Positions 25,270 to 34,879 of a stretch of DNA of 64,000 bases are shown here, piece after piece. Position 1 is the stretch's first letter. The number at the start of each line of letters is the position of its first letter. A program made the translations under genes and the position numbers. The notes below the pieces were generated by a model that was not told the DNA's origin, ran no database searches, and saw only the letters and a list, made by a program, of their open reading frames with translations. The DNA comes from Isoetes taiwanensis (taxonomy: Eukaryota > Streptophyta > Lycopodiopsida > Isoetales > Isoetaceae), in the NCBI GenBank assembly GCA_021234155.1, contig JAJEKV010000002.1, positions 38,677,841 to 38,741,840 of the forward strand, written 5' to 3'.

Positions 25270-25785
25270 CTACCTGATGGACATAGGCTGCATAATGGGG
25301 TTTAATGGATCACCTTTTATAGTTACGCGGGCTCCATTAGCTGCGTTGAAGGTAACCTCCCGTTTTTCGCAGTCTATATTGGCTTTTGCAGATGCCAAGA
25401 ATTCCATGCCAACAATCTGATCATATTTGCCAATATCCATTAACTCGGCACCCAATGCCACTGGTGCACCTGGCAGCTGCATTTTGAGGTTAATGCGACG
25501 GCCATTAGTATGTCTGATCTTACCACTGGCTAAAGTCACAGGTTTCGGTCGGGATCTCAAAGTCTCAAGTTGCAACACCTGGGCCATTCTAGGAGAAGCA
25601 AAATTATGTGTACTTCCCGTATCCATAAGAATTATGAAAGGCTTACTGTCTACTTGACCTATAGTGGAAATAACGGCAGGCTGACTTTCAGCATTGCCGG
25701 TTTCAATTGCTGCAAAGATATGGGACGCACCGTGAATGTACTCGGGAGGCTCCTCGTCGACAGGTGGTGTAGACTCGAGATCATC
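25270..25785 (-). pseudogene. Ty3 aspartic protease region
   Basis: In the same frame as the nucleocapsid, it reads through IETGNAESQPAVISTIGQ into the protease active-site motif MDTGSTHNFAS (Asp-Thr-Gly) and later VGMEFLASAKANIDC. It would cut the Gag-Pol polyprotein. A TAG at 25,270-25,272 ends the frame before RT, though the same frame is open again beyond it, so the original was one continuous polyprotein. Confidence 0.9.
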
Positions 25786-26990
25786 TTAATCGAGGTCGGC
25801 CATGGCCAGCTGGGTAGTCTGTGTGACATAAAGGCAATTCTGCATGAAGTGCCCAGGCCGCATACACCTGTAACATGCCTTCTCTTTGCGGAGCTGCTCT
25901 CGGGCCTCTTTAGGAATAGACTGTAAGAGGTTCCGAGATGACATACCTACATTATTCAGTTTGTCGGGCATGTTGAAGGTGACTTTCTTTTCCTGGCGGC
26001 TGTAAGAGTTCTGCTGAGAGGGCTCAGGACTTGGTGAACGGGGCTTGTAGGGTGTGTACGGGCACGGCTGGGAATAAGAGGTGGGGCGTTGGTACTGGTT
26101 TCTTGGCGTGTCCTCCTCAAGGCTCAATGCCTTAGCCTCAGCCTCTGCAACTGACTTCGGGTCTATGGCTTTAACCATTCGTTTAATCGAGGGGGCCAAT
26201 CCTTCAATATAGCCCTCCACCGCCCGCTTCTCATTCATACCTGGCACATACAGCCTCAAGCGCATGAATTCATCCGTATAGGCTTGAACCGACATGCCCT
26301 TCTGTTCCAACCTGTAAAAAATATCTGTTGGCATTTGTGCGCACGGGGCACATAATGCAACTTAAAAGCCTTGGCAAACTTTTTAAACTTGCATCTGCTC
26401 CTGTCTAGATGTTTGGCCCTAGCATAGCCTTTCCACCAAATCCTAGCTGCACCTGTAAGGTTGGTGGTGGCGACCTTTCCAGTATCCTTCTCGGTCATAC
26501 CATAGGATTTGCCGAATTCCTTCATCTCGTCTAACCAGGATTCCGCGTTAAGACCTCCCTTGGACTTACCATCAAACTGTGCTAATTTCCTGTTCTTCCA
26601 TATACTGGTAATGGCGATGTCCACAGTCTTATGGTACTCCTTATCTTTCCTAGCATGGTGACCTGACGACACGGATGACTGTGAAGACTCCGAGGTGTTG
26701 GTCTGTGAAGATGTGGCACTCTCACTAGAAGAACTTCTTCGTCACTTAGCATGGTGTCTCCTTTGTACAGGCACGGGTGCTGGTGCCGGTGGGGGTGGCT
26801 GCTCGGTTGGTGGACTTGGCGGTGGTGGCGGTAACTCCGGTCCATACTGCGGAGGATTGGTGTTCAGCACATATGTCTGCAGCTCTACCAACTGTCTCTT
26901 TATCAATAAGAGCTCCTGCTCGGGTGTCAATCTGCCAGCATCTGAGGGGGTGTGCCAAGAAGCATTACGTACACCGTCTATATGGACCAT
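25786..26990 (-). pseudogene. gag: Ty3 gag (capsid and CCHC nucleocapsid), broken
   Basis: Gag forms the virus-like particle and packages element RNA. The frame opens at 26,990 with a coiled leader (TPEQELLLIKRQLVELQTYV) and a polyproline stretch, and meets a TGA at 26,742-26,744 (plausibly CGA to TGA). It continues in the same frame through a capsid-type segment (KLAQFDGKSKGGLNAESWLD, TNLTGAARIWWKGYA), then shifts frame within 26,256-26,334. The rest has the Ty3 capsid end (YTDEFMRLRLYVPGM, KRAVEGYIEGLAPSIK) and one zinc knuckle, CYRCMRPGHFMQNC. A TAA at 25,786 separates it from protease in the same frame. Confidence 0.9.
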
Positions 26991-27243
26991 AAGACGGTAT
27001 AAGCGGAAGTAATATTACACAAAGTGTCACAGTGAAGATCATTTTGAACAGTACCATAAAATAACAATAAGGACAATGAAAGAGAATTAAGGAAAGTAGA
27101 TTTATTATGAAGCCAAAGTGACAGTTACATTGAAGGGGTGTTTTAACAAAATTGAAGATTGTATAATACAAAGCTAACGATTATACCTTGGGCAATTTTA
27201 ACGAACACACACTTAGCCATGAAAAAGGCTGAAGAGATCAGGC

Positions 27244-27732
27244 CTAGGGCTGCGCGAAAGGGTACATGATGGAGTAAGGGATGCTCTCCCGTACTACCCT
27301 GACTACCTTGTAACGAGCCCATGCCTGGACGATAAGATACTGGTAATCTAACGTAGGACTAATGATGAGCAAATTAAAAAGGTCTCTCAGTGCGTAGAAG
27401 ATCTGCCATAGATGATCAGTTGCATCGGCAAAAGCTTCGTGCTTCGTCATCTCCCAGTAATTCCAGGTACGATGGAGGGTTTGTTCCAGATGCTCGAAGG
27501 TGCGCTCACGGAGAATATTGACAATTTCAAAGCCCTTAATTGGATCGTAGGGCTCTCCTTCATCCATGGGTTCCTCTGCCACATAATCGACATCCCCTGT
27601 CTGACACTCTGCATACTCTTGACCATAGTCTTGCTCTGGAGGTATCTGATCTTCCCCTCGTAGTTCCTTGGGTATTCTGTCTTCGGTTTCTTCCAGCTCA
27701 TCGTCAGTAAGACGGCAAGAATGAATATACAA
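27244..27732 (-). CDS. Retrotransposon accessory ORF4, unknown
   Basis: A 162-codon frame. The N-terminal half is acidic (LTDDELEETEDRIPKELRGE, DEGEPYDPIKGFEI). The C-terminal half looks helical and aromatic (LEQTLHRTWNYWEMTKHEAF, ADATDHLWQIFYALRDLFNL). It precedes gag by about 250 bases on the same strand. No recognised motif. Its size and position before gag suggest it belongs to the accessory block rather than to the structural polyprotein. Confidence 0.5.
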   Translation of the reverse strand: MYIHSCRLTDDELEETEDRIPKELRGEDQIPPEQDYGQEYAECQTGDVDYVAEEPMDEGEPYDPIKGFEIVNILRERTFEHLEQTLHRTWNYWEMTKHEAFADATDHLWQIFYALRDLFNLLIISPTLDYQYLIVQAWARYKVVRVVRESIPYSIMYPFAQP

Positions 27733-27935
27733 TATTGAACGATTTCCTATACTTCAAACTCTAAAAGAAAAGACAAGTATCGTAGGAAAAAGACAATGTA
27801 ATTGTACTCAACGATACAATAATAAAACATAAGAAAATAACACACATATATATATTATTTGATGGCTTATTGGAAAATGCCAATCAACGATTACATTTAT
27901 ACGCAATGCAAAAATTCATAACTGTAAAAAGATAT

Positions 27936-28420
27936 CTAAGAAGTAGGTTCCTCGTGTTCCTCCATAGGCTGAGGAGGCGGCTGGTAGCGCATTAAGGTGG
28001 TGCTGGGGCTAGCAGAGAGGGCGGCTCGAGCTGCTGCCTCCGGTGGTAAGCAAGTGGCCAAGGGTGCTGCGACAAGGAGTCGCATACTAGCGCAACCCGC
28101 CACGTCTCCCAATGCCACTATAGCCAGATCTCATCGGACCAAAGTGATAGTGGTGGCATGATAGTCAATCTTCTTATGGCCCGCCAAGGTGGATAACGCA
28201 CAGAGCGCCCACTGGAGGTCTCTGCTTCCTTTTCCAAGTTGACAGGGATATTCTCCTCCTCTGCTTCCTCTTTGTCATCCCGAAGACGCATCTTTGTATC
28301 TGATAGATCCTCCTCACTCATGTCTACTTCAGCCATGGTGATATGTAGTGGTTGAGTTGTTGGAGGAGGTCGCCTATGAGCTGCAAACTGCTCCTCCGGA
28401 GGTTGGGAATCATCGGTCAT
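27936..28420 (-). CDS. Retrotransposon accessory ORF3, acidic and Pro-rich, probably frameshifted
   Basis: The ATG at 28,420 lies six bases after ORF2's stop. It opens 100 codons rich in Asp/Glu and Pro (MTDDSQPPEEQFAAHRRPPP, MSEEDLSDTKMRLRDDKEEA) to a TAG at 28,118. A different frame stays open from there to 27,936 with a similar Ala/Pro-rich composition (YQPPPQPMEEHEEPTS at its end), which suggests a frameshift. It looks intrinsically disordered. No family is recognised. Confidence 0.45.
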
Positions 28421-28426
28421 TAGAAA

Positions 28427-29215
28427 CTACCGGAGAGACAAAAGGGTCTCAACGGGCTCTAGCTCTTCTGGCCGAAATACTAACAAGTTCTGGACTTGTG
28501 GCGGATGCACAACAGGTGTTGTAAAGTCGAGGACGTCATCCTGGCAGTACTCCGCAAGGTCATAGAGGACCTCTATCTTTCGGCGGCCCCGCATATCAGC
28601 AATGACGCGGTAAGCCCACATAACGTCCTCGAGAATAAGATACTCTTGGTTATTCAAGAGTATGATAGGGAGGAGGTTTAGCCATTCGAGCTTGAGGGCT
28701 TTATCTCGACCTGCTGGTGCTTCGGTGGCTAGCTCCTTCCACCGTGCAAAATCCTGCTCGTCGACGACTTCATCGTCCTCCGGGTCAGGGTGTACTGGTG
28801 TAGAAGACTACTCTGCGGCTATCTGCTCATCCTCTATGTACTGGTCCATGATGATGGCCAGCGCAAATCGAGCCTCAAAACAGAGTTCCCGATCTATAGT
28901 GATGATAGGGAGGTCGGTCCCTCTCCTCCTAATGCCCTTAATGACATTCCGGGCATGGTCATCGCCTCCCAACATCTCGAGCAAGGTGTGGAAGTCAAGG
29001 TAGAGCTGTGAGTCATCTTCATTGAAGACACAAGCAGGCACAATCTCCTCACAGTAGAACTGAAGAAAAGCAGCGTAGTCGGGGTGCGCCTGCATGTTAT
29101 GGATGAGATCCACTTGCTGGAGCAGATGAGGATGAAGAAGATCAAAGGGGACCGCGGGGTCCCAGTGCTCACCATCTAGGCACCACTGGGAGGAGGAGGA
29201 AAACGCTAAAAGCAA
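28427..29215 (-). CDS. Retrotransposon accessory ORF2 with one in-frame TAG
   Basis: Reading from 29,215 gives 135 codons to a TAG at 28,808-28,810. The same frame then stays open to 28,427, so the ancestral protein was about 262 residues. The first part is acidic and aromatic (DLLHPHLLQQVDLIHNMQAH, CFEARFALAIIMDQYIEDEQ). The part after the stop continues equally protein-like (ARWKELATEAPAGRDKALKL, YRVIADMRGRRKIEVLYDLA). No family is recognised and no catalytic motif is visible. It follows the H3-fusion ORF by 217 AT-rich bases on the same strand, so it is probably expressed from the same or a spliced element transcript. Confidence 0.6.
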
Positions 29216-29432
29216 GAACGAAAATGAAACCCTAATGGGCCAAAAAGTGGCTTTATACTTTTCGGCACGTTTTCCTAGGTCATAAAAAAATTATTATTTA
29301 CTTAATAATTTACATTTAAATATACACCAAGTGGCGAAAAGACACGATTTTGAATTTATAGCTTCGAAAAAATATTTTACATAGATATAGGTCACAAAAT
29401 TTTTACAATAGAAACAAAGAAACTTCTAACAG

Positions 29433-30524
29433 TCAGCGGAATTCCCCTCGGATCCTTCTTGCAAGCTGGATATCCTTGGGCATTATGGTAACTCTTTTAG
29501 CAAGAATTGCACAGAGGTTAGCATCACTCAAAATTTCCACAAGGTATGCCTCAGCGACTTCCTGAGGTGCGAGTATAGCGAATGCTTGGAACCTCAGGTC
29601 GGTCTTGAATTCTTGGGCAATTTCACGAACCAGACGCTGGAAGGGTAGCCGACGTATCAATGGCTCAGTAGTCTTCTGATACTTACGTATCTCGCGAAGA
29701 GCTACTGTGCCCGGTCGGAACCTATGGGGCTTTCTCGGCTTAACAGTTGCCTTAAGCAATGGCAAGGACTTCTCGCCGGTCGAGGGGTGTTTCGCCCTTT
29801 GCACTATCTGCTCCCGACGCTGTGCCGACGTTTTCTTGCCAATTGCAGCATCCCTCTGCAGTCGGGTCTTGTAACCGACACCTACCCTTGTGGGTTTCGT
29901 AAGCTTCCTCTTCCTATTACCCCATCTTTCCTCTGTATTTTGCACAACATGTTGATCTCCCTCCTGATCAACATTTTGATCCGCGTCCTGCTGTGTTTGG
30001 GCAACCTCCTCTGCTCTACGAATCCGCTCTGTCTCAGCATCCCGGGCCTCCCAGTCCTGGCGCACTTGTGTTTGCCTTGCAATCTCCGTATGGTACCGGT
30101 CCGGGTGAGCTCGCATGTCGGCTTGCACGAGGTCCATGCGGTCTATTTGCTGGAGGTCCTCTATCCTAGCAAGGTGCAAAATCCGTTGGGCCTCAGTTCG
30201 GATAAGCTCTACGGGGTCCTCCTCTGGGCTCGGCAACGGGTAAAACTTAACAATGGCCCAAGCTTGATCAGAACGCTCCACAAGGGTGTAAGGTTGGTCT
30301 GCAGCATTCAGCTTCATAAGGAAGCGTTCGTTGAAATGGAAGATAGGGTATGGGATTTGGCGATTCTCGGTAAAGTGGGTCACAAGCAGGTCTAGAACAG
30401 AGTCGACCATGGAGCTATCATCTGAGAGATGGTCTACTAGCGCGCTATACAGCTGGAAGACATTCATCTTCTTTAGGTCTATTGTAAGCTTGAAGCGCGG
30501 CATCATGGCAACTAGCGCATACAA
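29433..30524 (-). CDS. Retrotransposon ORF1: unknown N-terminal region fused to histone H3
   Basis: An unbroken 363-codon frame; the start could be Met1, Met7 or Met8 (30,524-30,501). Residues 1-110 look globular ([35 protein letters not shown]) and match no family I know. Residues 110-215 are charged and Gln-rich, with a basic [10 protein letters not shown] stretch that could be a nuclear signal. Residues 244-363 are histone H3. A reduced tail keeps STGEK aligned to S10-T-G-G-K14, then comes [19 protein letters not shown], then all helices of the fold ([50 protein letters not shown]). The core aligns to canonical H3 residues 38-133 without gaps at roughly 80% identity by eye. It is intronless, on the element's coding strand, between primer site and gag. 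Role unknown: chromatin targeting or an H3 decoy are guesses. Confidence 0.9.
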   Translation of the reverse strand: MYALVAMMPRFKLTIDLKKMNVFQLYSALVDHLSDDSSMVDSVLDLLVTHFTENRQIPYPIFHFNERFLMKLNAADQPYTLVERSDQAWAIVKFYPLPSPEEDPVELIRTEAQRILHLARIEDLQQIDRMDLVQADMRAHPDRYHTEIARQTQVRQDWEARDAETERIRRAEEVAQTQQDADQNVDQEGDQHVVQNTEERWGNRKRKLTKPTRVGVGYKTRLQRDAAIGKKTSAQRREQIVQRAKHPSTGEKSLPLLKATVKPRKPHRFRPGTVALREIRKYQKTTEPLIRRLPFQRLVREIAQEFKTDLRFQAFAILAPQEVAEAYLVEILSDANLCAILAKRVTIMPKDIQLARRIRGEFR

Positions 30525-31213
30525 GTGGCAAGGAAGTGGGCGCTTAGTGTAGGGTAGGTGGCGCTAGGGTCAGAAGGGAGACGCTAGGCGGTTAGGGTAG
30601 CAGCAGGATAACATGCAGATCGGCTATGGCGGCAAGAATGCGCAACTCCGGCGGCTATGGCGGCAAGAAGGCGTCCCAACTAGCACACTTTTCAAAAAAG
30701 TAACACAAATTTGAATCTAACTTTTAATTAATTTTTTTTTTTTTTGAAAAGTTTCTAAATTTTTTTTTTCTTAAAACAAAACGGACGCGTATTTTTATAC
30801 GCGGAACCGTATGGGGCGCTGCTAGCGTTATACGCTAATATTTTTTCGAGAAAAACACTCTATCCGACAGCAGCGCCCCTTTTGCTTTTTCGCCTTACTG
30901 TCGCCATTTCGCCCTCGGGTAACGTGCCCCCTAGGGTATTTGGGAGGTGCCCGATCCATTGGAACCATTTTCGCCTTCATCCGAGCTACTTACAAAAAGT
31001 TATGACCTTTCTAAACTTGGGTCCTCCAGTCGTCCATGTTTTCCTCCATAATCGCCCTAAACCTCTTAAAACTCACAATTTATTACATCAACCTAGCACA
31101 GAACCAAACATCGAAAGGTTAAGCAGTCCAACTAACTTAAACTCCCACCTAACTACCGAACTAACGAGTTAGAGGTTTGGTCAGTGCTATGATTTCGGAC
31201 AACCAAAATCACG
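30525..31213 (-). other. Leader between primer site and first ORF, with nested hairpins
   Basis: Non-coding. It contains an AT-rich block (30,720-30,780) followed by two perfect hairpins. One is CGCGTAT/ATACGCG around TTTT (30,786-30,803). The other has arms GGGGCGCTGCT (30,813-30,823) and AGCAGCGCCCC (30,869-30,879). A strikingly similar GGGCGCTG(T)TAGCGG..ATACGCC block occurs in the copia LTRs at 54.9 and 58.4 kb. Dimerisation, packaging or promoter roles are possible but unproven. Confidence 0.6.
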
Positions 31214-31225
31214 GCTCTGATACCA
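31214..31225 (-). other. Primer binding site (initiator Met tRNA)
   Basis: On the minus strand this reads TGGTATCAGAGC, the complement of the plant iMet-tRNA 3' end used by most plant LTR retrotransposons, one base inside the 5' LTR. It fixes the element's orientation. Confidence 0.95.
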
Positions 31226-31226
31226 C

Positions 31227-32785
31227 TGTGACGCTCCCTGAACATATACGACACTCGGGCGTATATATACGGGGACTTCCCCCTCCCATGGCAACCAACT
31301 CGCCATGAGCAGGGCCCTCCGTCTAACTCGGACCATCTATGGAAAGATGCTCGAGTGAAGGACACAGAGGTGTCATTCGGCCCACGCCTTCAATGGGGCT
31401 CCTATGTCATGGAAGCGTGCATACAAGGTTAGCATACAGCATAATCGTATCATAAATATCCACCACGAAGGGTGGCACATCCATCCAACTGATAATAACA
31501 GAGAAGATGCATTTAGCACTAGAGAAAACACCCCATAACCCATGGTTCTACCCTGACTCAGACTCCAGTGAGGATCGACTGACGGCTAGGTCTCAAGAGA
31601 TCAGCAGACCGAATCTTGGCATGGCGTTGGCTGGCATAGAACATCGGCTAGGGTTGTCCACTCCATCCGCCCCTCCTGTGCACACTTTGCAGATGAGTCG
31701 AATCATGCTATGGCATCACTATAGCCTTCCGGAGACGCAGACTCAAGGTATCATCCTTCGAGTCTACTCCAGGTTACATCTCCCTGGTCCGATGAGGCAG
31801 GTCGGGGAAGTGTCCCCTTCCAGGATAGCAGCGGTTCCATGGGTGAGCTAGAGAATACGTGCCGCATCAGCGACCCCCGCATCCGTACCTGACCTACTCC
31901 CCTAACTTTATCATCAAAGTACAGGATGCCCCATACGGGTCACATCTCTGCACCCAGGGAGTGTCAGACCCATACCCGGCCCTCTACGTGACCGGCTATC
32001 AGGCCTAGCCCACTGTAGGAGTCTCAGGAGCCTTTTATTTTCGTGCAAGACCCCACCCCCACTTCACCTCTGCGTTCCTTCGCTGGTGCTGAGCAATTCC
32101 ATAGCATCCACGACTCGGTGGTCTCTTGTGCCCAGGCCGCAATTAGTAGGTACTAGGGGGACTACTAGGAGCATACTAAGAACATAAGGCACAGAGGTCT
32201 CTACCATCCCCCAATCCCCCGCTTCGGAGGACTAACAAAGATACTACCATAGATTCATCCATCCATTCATAACAAAGCATAATCCATAATTGAAACATAA
32301 TCCTAAGTATCAGAGAAGGGTTAATCCTAGACAAAGACAACCAAAGAAGACTGACTGAGGCGCTAGCCCTAGAGATATCAAGTTATTCTATCCACTAACC
32401 CTAATTTCTGCTAGATCCATTATCATGTGGCATCTCCATCTTCAAGCAACTTAATTTCAAAGCTCCTCCTCCTCTTGGTTCGATTTGGGGATCCAAATGG
32501 GATAGGGATCCAATTTGATGCCCCAAGTTAGCATTCTCCTACTGGCCAATCGAATTTGGCCAGGTGGCACCTTCCTAATTAATCAATTATCCTAACTTAA
32601 TTAACTTAATTGAGTTAATTAGATAATGCTTCCTTAATTATAGGTAATTAACCTTTAATGACCCCTTTATTAATTTAGCATAGCTAAATTAATCCCTTTT
32701 AGGTCAACCCCATGATGGCGTATCTTTACTGCGTGACGTGATAGTATATTTATACGTATACCGTATAAATATGTGGAACGCCACA
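31227..32785 (-). repeat. 5' LTR of the Ty3 element
   Basis: About 1,559 bases, TG...CA ended, closely matching 20,021-21,596 with scattered substitutions and small indels. It should hold the element promoter and transcription start. The open frame at 31,507-31,851 inside it also exists in the other LTR and is not considered a gene. Confidence 0.95.
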
Positions 32786-34673
32786 TGCTAGTTATATTTC
32801 CTCATTTCGAACTGGAAATGCTTTTCATGGGTTGTTCATTGGCTTTTATAGATTATTTATCTTTGTTGATTCACATCTTTGAAACACTGAACTTATAGGT
32901 CTTGCATGATGGCCTGGGATGCAAAATTGATAAGGTAGTGATATCTAGCGGTGGAAAGGCATCTTTGGCAAACAGAAAGCGTAAGAGAGGAAGAGGATTT
33001 TGAGGCTCTTTTAGACAAGATATGTTTTCTAGGTTGCGGCACAACATTGGTAAGTCGAATTGACTCAGCTTTGTGATCAATCTTTAATGTTGTTTACTTG
33101 CTCCGGACCATCTTTGTCAATTTACTTGAGCACTTAGTTGCCCCTTCTACATTCCACTAAGGAATATATCAGGGGAGGATCATTTTGAGATGGCATGTAA
33201 AGTCAATAGTATTTACAATGCTAATTCCTCGAAGTTTTGTTTGACATTTTGTTTGATATCTGCAAAGTTTACTCATCACATTGTTCATAGTGTAGGTGTA
33301 GAGAATTAATTCCTGATTTCGTCCACATGTAGAAACATGTAAAGAAACACTTACAATTGTAATTTCCCAAAGTTTTGTTTGACATGTGGGAAGTTTACTC
33401 ATGATAACATTGTACGTGATGTAGATGTAGAGAACAAATGCATGATGTTGTCTCAAGTGTAAAGATGCATATATAAGTGCAGATTTCATTGTTTCCATTA
33501 AGTGTTGGTGTAAATTGCAAAATGCAGGCTCATGGGTTCAATGATCAATAAGAACAAGGGTCATTTAAGTCCTTGCACATGGAGTGCACTATTATTATTT
33601 CAATTCTCAGATGATTTATTAGCCCACTTTCATCACACCAGTTGAACTGAATAAGAAGCCATTGATAATTGCATCTTTCCATCATCTGTTCATATATACC
33701 AGGAGTTTGAAAAAATATTAAATTTATATTCTTAAGATGCACTTTTCGCCATTGTATATTTATATGATGTAGATTTATTATCCTGGTGGACGTAAAAAAC
33801 CTCTTACTTTATTTTACCAAATTAGCAACTATAGTTAATTTGCAATATGCATTTCCATCGCGAAGCTATTAATGCATATGAAATGTGGATTGCACGTGCC
33901 AAGCAACTTTCAGTTTTACATATGTAAATTGCCACATGCTCCAACATGATGCAAAAATGCAAAATTCTCGGGATTCTACCAAATTCAAACTAAGTTGAAT
34001 GTCTAGATTTTATAAATGCAAAAACAATAGAAACAAGGGAAAATTTCAATTATACCCCTCAAATTTGCAAAAATTCCAAAAATACCCTCCAAAAGAAGAG
34101 CATTTTTGGAAAAATGGTAATAGATTTTTTGTTGCTCCTCAAATTCAAAAGTTGTCTCACAAACATTATAGATTAGGATAAGATCTTCTGACCAACGTCA
34201 AATTCATCGAAATTGAAGTTGAAATGCTCATTTACATCGTTTTTTATAGCACTTACTTAAAACACTATAACTTGAGTATTCCAACTCCGTTTTAGACGAT
34301 TCTATTGCTATTGGATAGTCCTCACTTTTATCTACAAGTTTCATGAAGGGCACTTTTTTAGTTGATTGATCACAAGAAAGTTATTGCCATTTAGGCTAAA
34401 TACCGTATTTCTAGGGGTATATTTGGAATCTAGAAACAATCAGTTTATCCCAAAGTTAAAGCATCTATCTCCTTTCATTTGTAAGACTAGATAAGATCAT
34501 TTTATATATTAAATATATTTTATTATCCACTCCAATGTCAAAGTAACTCAAATTGAGAAATTCATAAGAGACCAAAAAGAAGAAATAAATGCAAATTCAA
34601 CGAATTATTGAAAAACAACATCAACTACAAATGAAAGGAATCAAGTTCCATTCTCGGAACAGAAACGTATTTA
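32786..34673. other. Right flank of the Ty3 element, no firm gene
   Basis: Apart from the candidate exon at 32,899-33,003 there is no supported coding sequence. A degenerate duplication lies around 33,180-33,480, where GTTTTGTTTGACAT and TTTACTCAT recur. The part up to 34,702 probably includes the second non-autonomous Helitron. Confidence 0.4.
32899..33003 (+). other. Candidate terminal exon
   Basis: After an acceptor-like ACTTATAG the frame is open for 34 codons and ends in TGA: VLHDGLGCKIDKVVISSGGK, then a basic end NRKRKRGRGF. This looks like a real C-terminus with a nuclear-signal-like cluster. I cannot name the family. It lies about 110 bases outside the Ty3 element, so the element may have inserted into the preceding intron. 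Confidence 0.3.
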
Positions 34674-34702
34674 TGCCCGGCAACGCCGGCACCCGTTACT
34701 AG
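34674..34702 (+). mobile_element. Second Helitron 3' terminus
   Basis: A TGCCCGGC/GCCGGCA stem with one bulged base and a 3-base loop lies eight bases before CTAG, again followed by T. Sequence and spacing nearly match 17,426-17,455, so both belong to one family and point the same way. The 5' end was not identified. Confidence 0.7.
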
Positions 34703-34879
34703 TACAAGTTACATCTGAAATATTTGAGCAACTTGCTTTGTGGTTTTGGCAGGCACATATAAAAGAACATGGCCATTATTTAATACACGTATGGATTGCT
34801 GGCTGAAGTTCTACAGGTTCGCAAATAAGGTTGTTTGAAGGGGAACCATGACTTCTGTTGAATGTTTGATTTCTAGGTG

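Larger units (their letters stand above)
20021..32785 (-). mobile_element. 12.8 kb Ty3/gypsy chromovirus carrying a histone H3 fusion ORF
   Basis: The element is bounded by two closely similar LTRs starting TGTGACGCTCC and ending GTCACA or GCCACA. The flanks GGCTA (20,016-20,020) and TGCTA (32,786-32,790) look like a 5-base target duplication with one change. The primer site next to the right LTR and the polypurine tract next to the left LTR show transcription runs on the minus strand. Order in that direction: 5' LTR, leader (31,226-30,525), H3-fusion ORF, three further ORFs, gag, protease, RT-RNase H, integrase, chromodomain, 3' LTR. It is longer than a typical chromovirus because of about 3.3 kb inserted between leader and gag. 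Gag-pol is broken by several stops and frameshifts, so this copy cannot move by itself. Confidence 0.95.

Noticed and set aside
27412-27663. Plus-strand frames opposite the Ty3 accessory and gag-pol ORFs (also 29,724-30,395)
   Set aside because: They are antisense shadows of the element's minus-strand coding regions.
29433-29795. Histone H3 as an ordinary host gene next to a transposon
   Set aside because: The H3 part has no start of its own; it is fused in frame to an upstream region and lies within the LTR boundaries on the element's strand, between primer site and gag.
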